This document shows positions 1 through 9,442 of a DNA stretch of 39,393 nt, piece by piece; the first letter of the stretch is position 1; every line of letters begins with the position of its first letter. Location of the stretch: contig CANQFJ010000016.1 in the NCBI GenBank assembly GCA_947598485.1, positions 1 through 39,393 of the forward strand, given 5' to 3'. A program made the position numbers and the translations under genes. This DNA is from an uncultured Bacilli bacterium. GTDB taxonomy: Bacteria; Bacillota_I; Bacilli_A; RF39; UBA660. The notes under the pieces are model-generated. The model did not search any database. It saw only the letters and a program-made list of their open reading frames with translations, and had not been told where the DNA came from.

Positions 1-878
<878 letters not shown>

Positions 879-992
879 AAGATTTATAATTAAACCTTAT
901 TGTTTTCGTTTGATCTAAGCTACTCAAATTGACTTGTGTTTTTACTCAGTTTTCAAAGATCATTCTGCAGTCCTTTTTTCAACTGCACGATT

Positions 993-1021
993 AATATATC
1001 AAACAAAAAGTTTAAAGTCAA
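993..1021 (-). promoter_or_regulatory. rRNA operon promoter
   Basis: A near-consensus sigma-A promoter faces the 16S gene: -35 TTGACT at 1016-1021, a 17-base spacer, and -10 TATATT at 993-998, giving a start near 986. About 108 bases of leader follow before mature 16S. The leader contains ATCTTTGAAAACTGAG (about 945-960), an element typical of Firmicutes pre-rRNA leaders. Apart from this promoter and leader I see nothing in 879-1122. Confidence 0.85.
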
Positions 1022-1122
1022 CAAAAAATTCACATTTTTTAAAAAAAATCGTTAATTTGTCATTTTTTGCCTTATTTTTGCACTTTTTTAATGATATCTA
1101 CTATAATATATTCACTATTATT

Positions 1123-1668
1123 TTAAATATTACTATTATTTTCTTTTTCAGCAACTATATCTTTATAAATATCAAAATACTTTTCAATTATTTCCTTTTG
1201 AAAAGGAATATCCTTGTTTTCTTTCATCTTTATAAGCCTATTTAAACTATCTTGAACAATTATATCTATTTCTTCACTATATTTCATTGCCATCTTATGG
1301 TATTTATATTCATTTTTATCTAAAACTTTAAAAGACCCATCAGGAAATATCCTTAAATCTAAATCATAATCAATATATTTTATTATATTACCATCAATAA
1401 CATAAGGTGAAGCAATATTGCAATAATAGAATAAACCGTATTTTTTTAATTGAGCCAAAATATTAAACCATTCTTTTTTATAGAAAAATAATATTGCAGC
1501 CTCTTTTGTACGATGAGATCGCCCATCATTTTCTGTTAGCTTTACTCTATTATTAGCGCATACTATGTAATCATCGGTAATGTCAAGGACAATTGCCTCA
1601 CCGCTTATTCTATCGATTTTGCCATTATGTTTATAACAATGAATTGCTAATTTATCTCCTTTTTCCAT
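1123..1668 (-). CDS. Nucleoside tri-/diphosphate phosphatase, DUF402 family (Ntdp/YgaC-like)
   Basis: The 181-residue protein aligns by eye along its length with Bacillus Ntdp (DUF402): an N-terminal GDKLAIHCYKHNGKIDR, a middle ANNRVKLTENDGR and FFYKKEWFNI, then YYCNIASPYV and the acidic signature KYIDYDLDLRIFPDG followed by VLDKNEY. The family hydrolyses nucleoside tri- and diphosphates to monophosphates in the cytoplasm, using an acidic metal site. An upstream in-frame ATG exists at 1713, but I chose 1668 because it has AAAGAGG six bases upstream and matches the homologous N-terminus. It is the last minus-strand gene before the rRNA operon, on the same strand, about 100 bases from the rRNA promoter. 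Confidence 0.88.
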   Translation of the reverse strand: MEKGDKLAIHCYKHNGKIDRISGEAIVLDITDDYIVCANNRVKLTENDGRSHRTKEAAILFFYKKEWFNILAQLKKYGLFYYCNIASPYVIDGNIIKYIDYDLDLRIFPDGSFKVLDKNEYKYHKMAMKYSEEIDIIVQDSLNRLIKMKENKDIPFQKEIIEKYFDIYKDIVAEKENNSNI

Positions 1669-1726
1669 ATTTAACCTCTTTAATATTATAGCTTTAATCA
1701 CGTTAATAGGCAAACAAAAAGCTACT

Positions 1727-2908
1727 TTAACTAAGCAGCTCTATTGCTTTGTTTAGTTGATTATCTATAATTTGTTGGATAATTGTTGGATTTTCCTTAT
1801 CATAAATATATTCATTTTCAACTACATAATCAGGAATAATTCCTATTTCATCAATGCAGTTTTTATTAGGCATAAGCCATCTTGAAGAAGTATATTTTAC
1901 CATATCATTATTATTTAAAGATATTGTATGTTGAACTTTGCCTTTACCATAAGTCTTTGTTCCTACTAAAGTTGCATTATAACTATATTTTAAAGCACCT
2001 GTTAATATTTCGGCAGCCGATGCTGTAGAGCTATTAACAAGAACTACAACTGGTACATCCAACATCTCAACCGTTTCGTCTTTTTCTTCTTCTAACTCAT
2101 TTTTATTTTCTAGATAATATATTATTTTACCTTTCTCTAAAAATAAAGATGCTACACTTTTAGCCTGATCAAGAAATCCTCCTGTATTATTTCGCAAGTC
2201 AATAATAAGTTTATTCATTCCTTGTTTTTTTAAATCACTAATTGCATTAATACTATCATTATATAATTTTGTAGAGAAAATAGACATTTTGATATAGCCA
2301 ATTGAAGTATTTTCAATCATTTTATATTCTACTGGAGATATATCAAACTCTTCAACTTGCATACTGTATTCAAGATTTTCACCATTTCTTTCAATATTTA
2401 TAATGACATTTTCTCCATTTTGCTTAATTAAATCAGATATTTCATTACTGTTCAAATCTTCTACTTCTTTACCATTAATATTCTTTATTTTATCGCCTAG
2501 CTTTATGCCACTGCGATCAGCAGGAGAACCACTAGCAATACTTATAACCTCAGAGTCCCTGATAGTTATACCAATACCTGTATATTTTCCATTTAATTCT
2601 TGCTTCAAGGTACTGGCATTATCGCTATCTAAGTACGTGGTGTAAGTTTCATCTAAATAGCTTGTCATCGCATCAATAGCACTATCTATCATCGCCTTTT
2701 TATTAATGTCTTCATAATAATCATTTGTTAATTTATCATAGACATCAAGAAATTGTTGAACATTTTCATCTAAGACCAAATCAGTATAAGACGTACCATT
2801 AGCACTTAATGAACTAGTAACTATAATACCCGTAGTAATTGCCGAAATAATTGAAGTTGTTATAATAATAATTATTACATGAGATAATCTGTATCCTTTT
2901 TTATTCAT
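1727..2908 (-). CDS. S41 family C-terminal processing peptidase (CtpA/CtpB-like)
   Basis: This 393-residue protein has an N-terminal membrane anchor or uncleaved signal (about 10-34), a PDZ domain (about 105-185, with GSPADRSGIKLGDKI) and an S41 protease domain. The Ser-Lys-Gln set is visible: S297 in NSSTASAAE, K322 and Q326 in YGKGKVQ. The 25 and 4 residue spacings match CtpB-type enzymes. Such proteases cleave exported proteins near their C-termini outside the membrane. No C-terminal peptidoglycan-binding domain is present; the protein ends soon after the PDYVV element. The SD GGAGACTAGGA lies just before the ATG. The specific substrate is unknown. Confidence 0.93.
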   Translation of the reverse strand: MNKKGYRLSHVIIIIITTSIISAITTGIIVTSSLSANGTSYTDLVLDENVQQFLDVYDKLTNDYYEDINKKAMIDSAIDAMTSYLDETYTTYLDSDNASTLKQELNGKYTGIGITIRDSEVISIASGSPADRSGIKLGDKIKNINGKEVEDLNSNEISDLIKQNGENVIINIERNGENLEYSMQVEEFDISPVEYKMIENTSIGYIKMSIFSTKLYNDSINAISDLKKQGMNKLIIDLRNNTGGFLDQAKSVASLFLEKGKIIYYLENKNELEEEKDETVEMLDVPVVVLVNSSTASAAEILTGALKYSYNATLVGTKTYGKGKVQHTISLNNNDMVKYTSSRWLMPNKNCIDEIGIIPDYVVENEYIYDKENPTIIQQIIDNQLNKAIELLS

Positions 2909-2943
2909 TCCTAGTCTCCCATATTAATAATATCATTATTAAT

Positions 2944-2968
2944 AAAAAAAAGAAAGCCGAAGCATTCT
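2944..2968 (-). terminator. Rho-independent terminator with UUCG loop
   Basis: Minus strand: GAATGC-TTCG-GCTTTC hairpin with one mismatch, then eight T residues (2944-2951). It starts directly after the stop codon of the 2969-3535 gene. Confidence 0.8.
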
Positions 2969-3535
2969 TTATTGTAAAATAGATTCTATTGTTTCAATAT
3001 CCTCTATATATCTTGTTACTCTACCTTTTTGAATCTCAAGTAATGTAACTTCTCCAAAAGCGAAATCCTCAACCTTTTGCGCCTTCGGATTACTTTCTTC
3101 TTTTGCATATTCCTTATTAAGAGGATTACTTAGATCACAAAAGAATATTTTTTCATGTTCTTCTTTATCATTATATTGTGTAATTAGAGTTGAATAATAT
3201 ATAGCATTTACAGAATCAGCATCATATACCATAACATAATATTTACTATATTGATTTCTATTAAGTATCATTCCTACATTTACTTTATTATAATCAATCT
3301 CAGCTTCTGTAGATGTATTGCTTGTATTAGTATTACCTTTGTCATCTTTAGATACTAAACTAGATATTAAATAAATAGCTAAAACCAATAATAGTATTAC
3401 TATAAAAATAATTATAAATCTATGTAAAGTTTCACCCTCTTCTGTACGAATTTTAGGTTCTTTTATCTTTTTCGCTTTTGTTTTTGCTTTAACTTCATTT
3501 TCATTTTCTGTTTTCTTTGCTTTAATTTTTGCCAT
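2969..3535 (-). CDS. Membrane-anchored protein with possible thioredoxin-like extracellular domain
   Basis: 188 residues: a Lys-rich cytoplasmic N-terminus (about 1-38), one strong transmembrane helix (about 40-62) and an outside domain. The start at 3535 was chosen over an upstream ATG at 3595 because AGGAG lies 8 bases before it. The outer domain has YYVMVYDADSVNAIYYSTLI and then FFCDLSNPLNKEYA. This strand-helix-strand order resembles thioredoxin-fold membrane proteins, but no CXXC is present, so any redox role is doubtful. That fold call is an inference; the family is not recognised with certainty. It has its own promoter and terminator, so it is probably monocistronic. Confidence 0.7.
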   Translation of the reverse strand: MAKIKAKKTENENEVKAKTKAKKIKEPKIRTEEGETLHRFIIIFIVILLLVLAIYLISSLVSKDDKGNTNTSNTSTEAEIDYNKVNVGMILNRNQYSKYYVMVYDADSVNAIYYSTLITQYNDKEEHEKIFFCDLSNPLNKEYAKEESNPKAQKVEDFAFGEVTLLEIQKGRVTRYIEDIETIESILQ

Positions 3536-3554
3536 AACACATCTCCTATGGCTT

Positions 3555-3584
3555 ATTATATAATAAAATACTCTTCTTTGACAA
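3555..3584 (-). promoter_or_regulatory. Promoter of the 2969-3535 gene
   Basis: TTGTCA at 3579-3584, an 18-base spacer, and TATAAT at 3555-3560. The -35 element overlaps the T-tract of the preceding terminator. Confidence 0.6.
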
Positions 3585-3607
3585 GAAAAAGCCACTATTT
3601 TGTGGCT
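3584..3607 (-). terminator. Terminator of the lipoprotein gene, overlapping its stop codon
   Basis: Minus strand AGCCAC-AAAATA-GTGGCT followed by TTTT. The TAG stop of the lipoprotein gene lies inside this hairpin region. Confidence 0.75.
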
Positions 3608-4593
3608 AGGGTTGTTTTACTATTTCCTAAAGAAGAGGCAATACTTACCATTTCATCAATCGATAAATCATTACTAGCTAAGTAATAATCTACATTGCCA
3701 CTTGTCCAATACATTGAATTACTTGATAAAGCAGCAATAGTATCATTAAGCATTAAAGGCTCTCCATAGACTGGTATTATTTCATGGCTATTTTCAACTT
3801 TAGCGCCTTCCTCAACAATCACAAAGTTTTTATCACCTGTAAATGTAAGAATAACTCTACTATCAGCATCACTAGTTACCACTTCAGAACTGTTGAGATA
3901 AGTATTTGATGGCATATATAAAGGATAAATTGCATCCTCTATGTTACTCATAGTTGTTTTACTTTCACAATTTTCTTCATTTTCACATGTATCATCACTA
4001 ATATAATTTTCTAATTTAAATTCATCTTCTGATATATTAGCCTTTAAATCAACAGTATCAAATTCAATTTTAATATTTGGTAAATCAGAGTCACCATATA
4101 CTTCAACTTTTGATAATTTTCCATCTTTTGTTAAATATATTTTTTGATACTTTAATTCTTTATTATTAGGATAATCTACTTTAACTTCAATAACATTATC
4201 CTTAACTTTAACATCTTTATCATTTTTAATATCCTTAACTAAAGAAGATAAGATATAGCCTTGTGATGAATTATCAGGCCAATTACTATCAAACTTAAAG
4301 CTTTTATTAAGTGATGGTGTAACAACATATAAGCCTTCAGAATTTTTAAGAATAATTTGTTCATGATTATTGGTAGTATTTATCATTTTAACTTTATAAT
4401 AATCTTTTAAATACATTACATCAATATCATAATTAAATGTTTCTTCACCCGAATTTAACTCCATAGATCCTGCTAAATGATAAGCTTTACTTTTTTCAAC
4501 ACTTTTTTGAAAATCTTTTATAACATTATTAGCGTTATCTTTAGAACAGCCTACAATGCAAAGGCATAACAATAATAACAATATTTTCTTCAT
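3595..4593 (-). CDS. Lipoprotein with LolA-like and DUF4367-like domains
   Basis: 332 residues. The N-terminus has a lipoprotein signal with lipobox IVGC (Cys16). Residues about 25-200 look like the LolA/LolB-type open beta-barrel used by Gram-positive LolA-like lipoproteins: repeated strands such as YHLAGSMEL, YDIDVMYLKDYYKVKM and a long C-terminal strand pair. Residues about 215-325 resemble DUF4367: YPLYMPSNTYL, VILTFTGDKNFVIVEE, then IAALSSNSMYWTSGNVDYYLASNDLSIDEMVSIASSL. It is probably exported, diacylated and held on the outer leaflet. The role is unknown; related proteins occur in monoderm sporulation and envelope contexts. The SD AAGGA precedes the ATG. Confidence 0.78.
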   Translation of the reverse strand: MKKILLLLLCLCIVGCSKDNANNVIKDFQKSVEKSKAYHLAGSMELNSGEETFNYDIDVMYLKDYYKVKMINTTNNHEQIILKNSEGLYVVTPSLNKSFKFDSNWPDNSSQGYILSSLVKDIKNDKDVKVKDNVIEVKVDYPNNKELKYQKIYLTKDGKLSKVEVYGDSDLPNIKIEFDTVDLKANISEDEFKLENYISDDTCENEENCESKTTMSNIEDAIYPLYMPSNTYLNSSEVVTSDADSRVILTFTGDKNFVIVEEGAKVENSHEIIPVYGEPLMLNDTIAALSSNSMYWTSGNVDYYLASNDLSIDEMVSIASSLGNSKTTLATK

Positions 4594-4694
4594 TTATTCA
4601 CTTTCCTTTTCTAATTAACTATATTTTTATTAATTTAAAATATTCGTGTATAAAATATGATAAAAGTTTAATACTAATATCAGAAAGGATAAGT

Positions 4695-4916
4695 ATGGAA
4701 ACATTTTATAAAATAACTTTACTACTTACCATTATTGGTGCAGTAAACTGGGGTTTAATTGGATTTTTTGATTTTAACCTTGTGGAATCATTATTCTCAC
4801 AAAGTGAAACTATTTCTTCAATCATATATGGAATTGTAGGAATATGTGGATTAATTGACATAGGTCTATTCTTTACCCATATTGGTGGAGAAGCAACAAA
4901 AAACAGATCAAATTAA
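4695..4916 (+). CDS. DUF378 family small membrane protein (YuzA-like)
   Basis: 73 residues with two hydrophobic helices (about 6-26 and 38-60). The order KITLLLTIIGAVNWGLIGFF followed by a short loop and IIYGIVGICGLIDIGLFF is the DUF378 pattern; the family has no assigned function. The SD GAAAGGA lies upstream of the ATG. It is the first plus-strand gene in the window, monocistronic, and ends inside a bidirectional terminator. Confidence 0.88.
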   Translation: METFYKITLLLTIIGAVNWGLIGFFDFNLVESLFSQSETISSIIYGIVGICGLIDIGLFFTHIGGEATKNRSN

Positions 4917-4936
4917 CTGATCTGTTATTTTTTTTA
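4902..4936 (+). terminator. Bidirectional terminator between DUF378 gene and cdaR
   Basis: A perfect 9-bp stem AACAGATCA / TGATCTGTT (4902-4910 and 4918-4926) with a 7-base loop and a T-run at 4928-4935 on the plus strand. The complementary strand also ends in five T residues, so it can serve the convergent cdaR gene too. The TAA of the DUF378 gene is in the loop. Confidence 0.88.
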
Positions 4937-6289
4937 TTCTTTTGATATTCGAACCGTAATTGTTGATGAAACAATATATGAAAGTAAAGGATTATCACTA
5001 TCTATCTTAACTTCGACATCATGATCACCAACACCTTTTCCTGTCAAATCAACATATGCTTTGATGTTGTCTGCTGTTATACCATCAAGGACGGAAGTAA
5101 CGCCTTTAGCGGTTACCGTTATACCATTTTGTGATAATATATTTGGTTTTAAACCACTTCCTAAATTTCGAGGTGTTATATCGGTTATAACAATTTCTTT
5201 TTGATCTTCATTACCAAAAGTTAAAGATACAGAAATCGTTGACTCAGACATATATCTAACACCCGTCGGTTTTGATAAATTAACTGTATATGTCTTAATA
5301 TTTTCCGTTCCTTCACCATCAACATTAATAGTAACAGGAATAGATTTTAAGTTTGAAATGACTTCCTCACTACCATAAACCGTTAATGTATATTCTTTAC
5401 TATCTTTATTATTGATAAGAACAGAAGCTATCGCCTTACCAGGAACTAGTGTACCCTTAGTCTTAATTTCAATTGGAATTTGCGCAGAATAACTATCAAG
5501 CTCTACAGTCGCATCTAAGGTACCTGGTACAATCTCAATATTATTTAAAAGCTTTCCTTGATTGTCATAAGCCACTAACTTAACATTGCTGATTGCATAT
5601 GTTCCAGCATCAGTTAAATCTGAATCGCTTAAATCTACTAAAGCTTTAACCGAAGCAATCTTATCAAGGGCACTTTCGCTACCCTTTACTACTACTTCTG
5701 ATTTAGATAAAGTTACTTTCTTAACGCTAAGTTTAGAATCTAACTTATCTTGATTAATAAGTTCGTATTGAACTGAAGCGATTGAGCTTACCTTATTTTT
5801 AATCATAACAGATACATAAGATGGATCAAGTTTATAATTTAAATTATCAATATTTTTAGAATAAGTAAAGTAAACTTTATAAGCTGCATCTGAAGCAGTA
5901 TATTCTGTTAAATCTAGTGTTACTTCATATTCTCCTAATTGTTTAGATAGATAAATATCACTTTTTCTACCTGTTATAGTAATATCTACGGTCTCAGGTA
6001 CCCCTTCAACTACATATGCTTCTTCATTATATTTTAACTTAACAGGAACATCATTAATAACTTCAGCATTATTTTGAACTAATGTTACTACTTTAGAGTC
6101 TATTAAGAAAAATAACCCCACGGCAAGAGCCAAAGATAAATATATTAAAAATGTTGGTCTATTTAAAATTCTATCTAAAAAGTTACCATTTTTTCTTAAA
6201 AGATTTTGAATGTTATAAACAACTCTACTAATAGGAACAACTATGCAACGGTCTAATAAGCGATAAAGAGCTCTAAAAAACTTACGCAT
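4934..6289 (-). CDS. cdaR: CdaR-like regulator of diadenylate cyclase, YbbR repeats
   Basis: About 451 residues from the start chosen here: an N-terminal cytoplasmic basic stretch, one transmembrane helix (around residues 45-65) and about four YbbR-type beta repeats outside the membrane, seen as recurring PV.VKY, DVTITG, V.VKGSESALDKI.SVKALVDLS and VTAKGVTSVLDGITADNIKAYVDLT motifs. CdaR binds and modulates CdaA. The reading frame is open upstream to an ATG at 6325, but the ATG at 6289 has GAAGGTGAAG before it and starts 8 bases inside the end of cdaA, the typical coupled arrangement. The 36 upstream bases are only the other frame of the acidic cdaA tail. Confidence 0.9.
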   Translation of the reverse strand: MRKFFRALYRLLDRCIVVPISRVVYNIQNLLRKNGNFLDRILNRPTFLIYLSLALAVGLFFLIDSKVVTLVQNNAEVINDVPVKLKYNEEAYVVEGVPETVDITITGRKSDIYLSKQLGEYEVTLDLTEYTASDAAYKVYFTYSKNIDNLNYKLDPSYVSVMIKNKVSSIASVQYELINQDKLDSKLSVKKVTLSKSEVVVKGSESALDKIASVKALVDLSDSDLTDAGTYAISNVKLVAYDNQGKLLNNIEIVPGTLDATVELDSYSAQIPIEIKTKGTLVPGKAIASVLINNKDSKEYTLTVYGSEEVISNLKSIPVTINVDGEGTENIKTYTVNLSKPTGVRYMSESTISVSLTFGNEDQKEIVITDITPRNLGSGLKPNILSQNGITVTAKGVTSVLDGITADNIKAYVDLTGKGVGDHDVEVKIDSDNPLLSYIVSSTITVRISKE

Positions 6290-7103
6290 CTTCTTCACCT
6301 TCACTTTCTTTTTCATCTGAGGCAAAGAATATTTCTGATTTTGGACTTAATTCATCAAGTAGCATAGTTCTCATTTCTTCATTTGTTAAATTATAATGAA
6401 GTTCACTATCCATTGCTAATGACAATCTGCCTGTTTCTTCTGAAACTACTACTGCAAGAGCATCACTTTCTTCAGCAATTCCCAATGCAGCTCTATGCCT
6501 TGTTCCTAAACGTTTTGATAAGTTTTGATTAACACTTGTTTTAAATACTGATCCAGCACAAGTAATACGATCTCCTTGAATGATAACACCACCATCATGA
6601 AGTGGAGAATTAGGGAAGAAAATAGTTTCTAATAAAGAGTCATTAATATTAGCATATATTTTTGTAGAATTACTAATGTATTCTTGTAATGAAACTTCTC
6701 TTTCAATTACAATTAATGCTCCAATACGATTTTTCTTTAACCAGTCACAGGCTTTCATAATTTCATTAACTACTTTTTCTCTTTCATCAATAGTTAAAAC
6801 TTTATGTCTTCCTAATAATTGGGTACGGCCTAATGATTCAAGAACACTTCTTATTTCTGGTTGGAAAATAACTATCAGTGCTAATGGTCCCCACTCTACA
6901 ACATATTCCAATAGTACACCAACAGTATATAAGTCTAGTAAGTCACTAATAAGTTTAATCAATAAAATAATGATTACACCCTTGACTATCAATACCATTT
7001 TTATATTATTTTTAACATTTTTTAAAATAAAATAGAAAAATATCCATACAAAGCATATATCAATTATTTTTGTAATAATATTCCATATAAGCGATAAATT
7101 CAT
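6282..7103 (-). CDS. cdaA: Membrane diadenylate cyclase CdaA (c-di-AMP synthase)
   Basis: 273 residues: three N-terminal transmembrane helices (about 8-28, 35-58, 60-80) then a DisA_N/DAC domain (about 100-245). Visible active-site blocks are SPLHDGGVIIQGDRI (DGG at 170-172) and GTRHRAALGIAEESDA (RHR at 202-204), followed by VSEETGRLSLA. The protein makes c-di-AMP from two ATP at the membrane. The usual DGA motif reads DGG here. It ends in a short acidic tail that overlaps the start of cdaR. The SD AAGGAGGT is strong, and an extended -10 (TGGTATAAT, 7125-7133) lies just upstream. The usual third partner, glmM, is not in this window. Confidence 0.95.
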   Translation of the reverse strand: MNLSLIWNIITKIIDICFVWIFFYFILKNVKNNIKMVLIVKGVIIILLIKLISDLLDLYTVGVLLEYVVEWGPLALIVIFQPEIRSVLESLGRTQLLGRHKVLTIDEREKVVNEIMKACDWLKKNRIGALIVIEREVSLQEYISNSTKIYANINDSLLETIFFPNSPLHDGGVIIQGDRITCAGSVFKTSVNQNLSKRLGTRHRAALGIAEESDALAVVVSEETGRLSLAMDSELHYNLTNEEMRTMLLDELSPKSEIFFASDEKESEGEEDA

Positions 7104-7124
7104 CGTTACCTCCTTAGCTTTTCT

Positions 7125-7133
7125 ATTATACCA
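7125..7133 (-). promoter_or_regulatory. Extended -10 promoter of cdaA-cdaR
   Basis: TGGTATAAT on the minus strand; no good -35 is seen at the expected distance. The strong SD AAGGAGGT follows. Confidence 0.55.
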
Positions 7134-7179
7134 AATACATCTCGAAATAAAAAGACCATGAGATTTTTTTGCTTAATTT

Positions 7180-7887
7180 TTATTGATTCGTATTTATATT
7201 CTCATCATTCCCAGGGTTATTATTTATGTTAGAAGTATTTTGAAAATTATTGCCCAAATTATCCACAGGGATATTTGATTCAATATAAGGAAGAATCGTT
7301 TGGGATACCATGCTTTCTCCCTGTTCTTGTGGTTGAGCTACACCAGGCGCTATATTTGGCATGATAGTATCAGTAATTTGTGCAGTTCCTGCAGCGGTTT
7401 GAGCATATTGATTGTTCCAAGTTTGATCTAAATTATTTTGACTAACGTTATCAAAACTTTCGACAGGTATGGGACTTATGCTAACGTTCTCTTGTACAGG
7501 CACTGTATTATTTTGATAGTTTACGGCTGCCACATTATTAAAATCATAATTTTGTTCTAATGGTTGCTGAGTAGTATTAGCTACTACACTATTTTGCCAA
7601 GAGCTATCAACATTTTCTCCATTTGAAAATTTAGTATTTAAAGGGACATTATTTTCTACTGTGTCAGAAGATTTATTTTTATTCTTTTTCCCTTTTTTTA
7701 TCTTAGAACTATCACGTTTTATATTTAGGGATATTTTACTACCAAAAATGGGAGTAACTTCAGCATCTTTACGCGTTTTTTTATCAACTAGATAGCCAAT
7801 TAAAGATAACACCAAAAAAACAGATATTATAACAAATATAATATAATTATTTGCTATTACACCTAGTATCTCACTAAAAATCCCCAT
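7180..7887 (-). CDS. Single-pass membrane protein with long Asn/Gln-rich tail
   Basis: 235 residues, no family recognised. One transmembrane helix at about 12-34 precedes a basic stretch (SKIKKGKKNKNKSS, about 60-75) and then a low-complexity tail of more than 150 residues rich in Asn, Gln, Ser, Thr and Pro, with no predicted fold. By the positive-inside rule the basic region and the tail would sit in the cytoplasm. The start is supported by GGTGAG five bases before the ATG. It follows the DUF3048 gene by one base and so is the last gene of the pilin-rnr-smpB operon. Confidence 0.75.
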   Translation of the reverse strand: MGIFSEILGVIANNYIIFVIISVFLVLSLIGYLVDKKTRKDAEVTPIFGSKISLNIKRDSSKIKKGKKNKNKSSDTVENNVPLNTKFSNGENVDSSWQNSVVANTTQQPLEQNYDFNNVAAVNYQNNTVPVQENVSISPIPVESFDNVSQNNLDQTWNNQYAQTAAGTAQITDTIMPNIAPGVAQPQEQGESMVSQTILPYIESNIPVDNLGNNFQNTSNINNNPGNDENINTNQ

Positions 7888-7888
7888 A

Positions 7889-8974
7889 TTAACTCACCAC
7901 TATTGATCCACCATTAGAAGGCAAAATTTGAATAAAAGTATTACCATCATTTACTTTCAATTCAGTTCCGTCTTCTAAAGTATATTTAGTTTGGGCAGTT
8001 CTACTGCTTTTTGACCACTTAATGTTTATAACTTTTCCTTCACTTATAAAGTAGCCATTACCACTACCGATATTTTCAACTTTAATTCTATTTTTTTCAT
8101 CATTTGGTATATTATAACAATTTACTTGATAGACAATAATATTCTTTGCAGTAACTTGAGTATCAGTTTCATGATCTATATTTGCTTGATTATTCAAATT
8201 ATATCTTTTATAAACTTTTTCAGTTTCATCGTACAAATAAGTAACTTGAGTATAATTAGAGTATGTTAGAACGACTTTTAAGGCATCAGAATAGGATTCT
8301 TCTTTAGAATAATCTACAGAATCCGTTGAGTAATTTAATAATGAATCTTTATCAGATGTCATTCTATATCCCTTTTGTTCAGCTGTAGCTTTAATATTTG
8401 CCATACTAGAAAAACCAGTATGCTCATATGCAAGGCCGGCAGGATACTCACCAGGTTGTAAACGATAGAATCCTTGATCATATAGCCCGTTTATATTATT
8501 AACACCAAGTTTAGGAATATCAATTTGTGCTTGAGGAGACCAACCCCAGTGAACATATATAGCATCATTTTCTAATGCATAATCAAGATAGTAGTCTCTA
8601 GCACTTCTAATGGAACCTAATTTTTCAACATCAGCATCTTTAAAAACAGCCATTAGCCTAGTAATTCCGCCTTCTGCTAAAAGCTCATAAACTATATAGG
8701 CTTTAGATATTCCTGATTGAACAGTTCTTGCTTCATTTATATTATTTATCATGACGGCAATTGGCCGAGAATCAGATTCAAGATCAATAATACTTAATTT
8801 TTTATTTTCTTGAACATTTTCTTTTTCTGTGACATTATTACTTTTATTATTTGGTTTTTCATTTTCTTTATTTTTTGCATTTAATATTAATGCAATAGCA
8901 GCTCCTAAAAGCAAAATAACAACGAACGAAATACAAATAAATACTATTTTTTGCTTTTTATTTAGTTTTTTCAT
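7889..8974 (-). CDS. DUF3048 domain membrane-anchored protein (YerB-like)
   Basis: 361 residues. The N-terminus is a signal anchor (about 9-32) with no lipobox cysteine, unlike YerB-type lipoproteins. The rest matches DUF3048: RPIAVMINNINEARTVQSGISKAYIVYELLAEGGITRLMAVF, then SIRSARDYYLDYALENDAIYVHWG, and a C-terminal part with VKVNDGNTFIQILPSNG (family conservation from memory). The biochemical role of the family is unknown; it acts outside the cell membrane. It lies 27 bases after smpB and 1 base before the next gene. Confidence 0.88.
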   Translation of the reverse strand: MKKLNKKQKIVFICISFVVILLLGAAIALILNAKNKENEKPNNKSNNVTEKENVQENKKLSIIDLESDSRPIAVMINNINEARTVQSGISKAYIVYELLAEGGITRLMAVFKDADVEKLGSIRSARDYYLDYALENDAIYVHWGWSPQAQIDIPKLGVNNINGLYDQGFYRLQPGEYPAGLAYEHTGFSSMANIKATAEQKGYRMTSDKDSLLNYSTDSVDYSKEESYSDALKVVLTYSNYTQVTYLYDETEKVYKRYNLNNQANIDHETDTQVTAKNIIVYQVNCYNIPNDEKNRIKVENIGSGNGYFISEGKVINIKWSKSSRTAQTKYTLEDGTELKVNDGNTFIQILPSNGGSIVVS

Positions 8975-9001
8975 GCTCTATCACCGTCCCAATCATACCA
9001 T

Positions 9002-9442
9002 TTAAATATTAATTTGTCTATCTATGCGTTTAGCATCTTTATCTCTTATAGAGGCTCTTTTATCATAGACCTTCTTACCTTTGCAAACTCCTACTAAAAC
9101 TTTGGCATACCCCTTTTTAATGTATATTTTAAGAGGAATAAGTGTTAATCCTTCAATTGATACTTTTTCTTTCAACTTTTTAATTTCTTTGCGATGAAAA
9201 AGAAGTTTTCTTTCCCGATATTCATCATGATTATAAAATTCTCCTACTTCATATTTAGCTATATACATGTTAATAATAAATGCTTCATTATTTTTAATTC
9301 TAATATAACTATCTTTAATATCAGCAGATCCTTTTCTAATGCTTTTTATTTCTGTTCCTGAAAGTACTAATCCTGCTTCATATTCCTCTTGTACAAAATA
9401 ATTAAAATAAGCTTTTTTATTCTTTATCTCTGCCATTTTCAT
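9002..9442 (-). CDS. smpB: SsrA-binding protein SmpB
   Basis: 146 residues, normal for SmpB. It has NKKAYFNYFVQEEYEAGLVLSGTEIKSIR near the start, then KGSADIKDSYIRI, and the C-terminal KGKKVYDKRASIRDKDAKR tail that becomes ordered in the ribosome A-site. It binds tmRNA and rescues stalled ribosomes. The ATG lies 26 bases inside the end of rnr, and no clear SD is seen, so translation is probably coupled to rnr. A second ATG two codons later is possible. The tmRNA gene itself is not in the window. Confidence 0.97.
   Translation of the reverse strand: MKMAEIKNKKAYFNYFVQEEYEAGLVLSGTEIKSIRKGSADIKDSYIRIKNNEAFIINMYIAKYEVGEFYNHDEYRERKLLFHRKEIKKLKEKVSIEGLTLIPLKIYIKKGYAKVLVGVCKGKKVYDKRASIRDKDAKRIDRQINI

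Noticed and set aside
934-1245. 103-residue plus-strand ORF
   Set aside because: It covers the rRNA leader and promoter and the end of the Ntdp gene in antisense; it has a Phe/Ile-rich composition and no SD.
2403-2645. Antisense ORF across the S41 peptidase gene
   Set aside because: Shadow of a well-supported gene.
6676-7035. 119-residue plus-strand ORF
   Set aside because: Shadow of cdaA.
7138-7172. ATCTC...GAGAT hairpin with T-run on the plus strand
   Set aside because: Only a 5-bp stem with a 17-base loop and no plus-strand gene before it.
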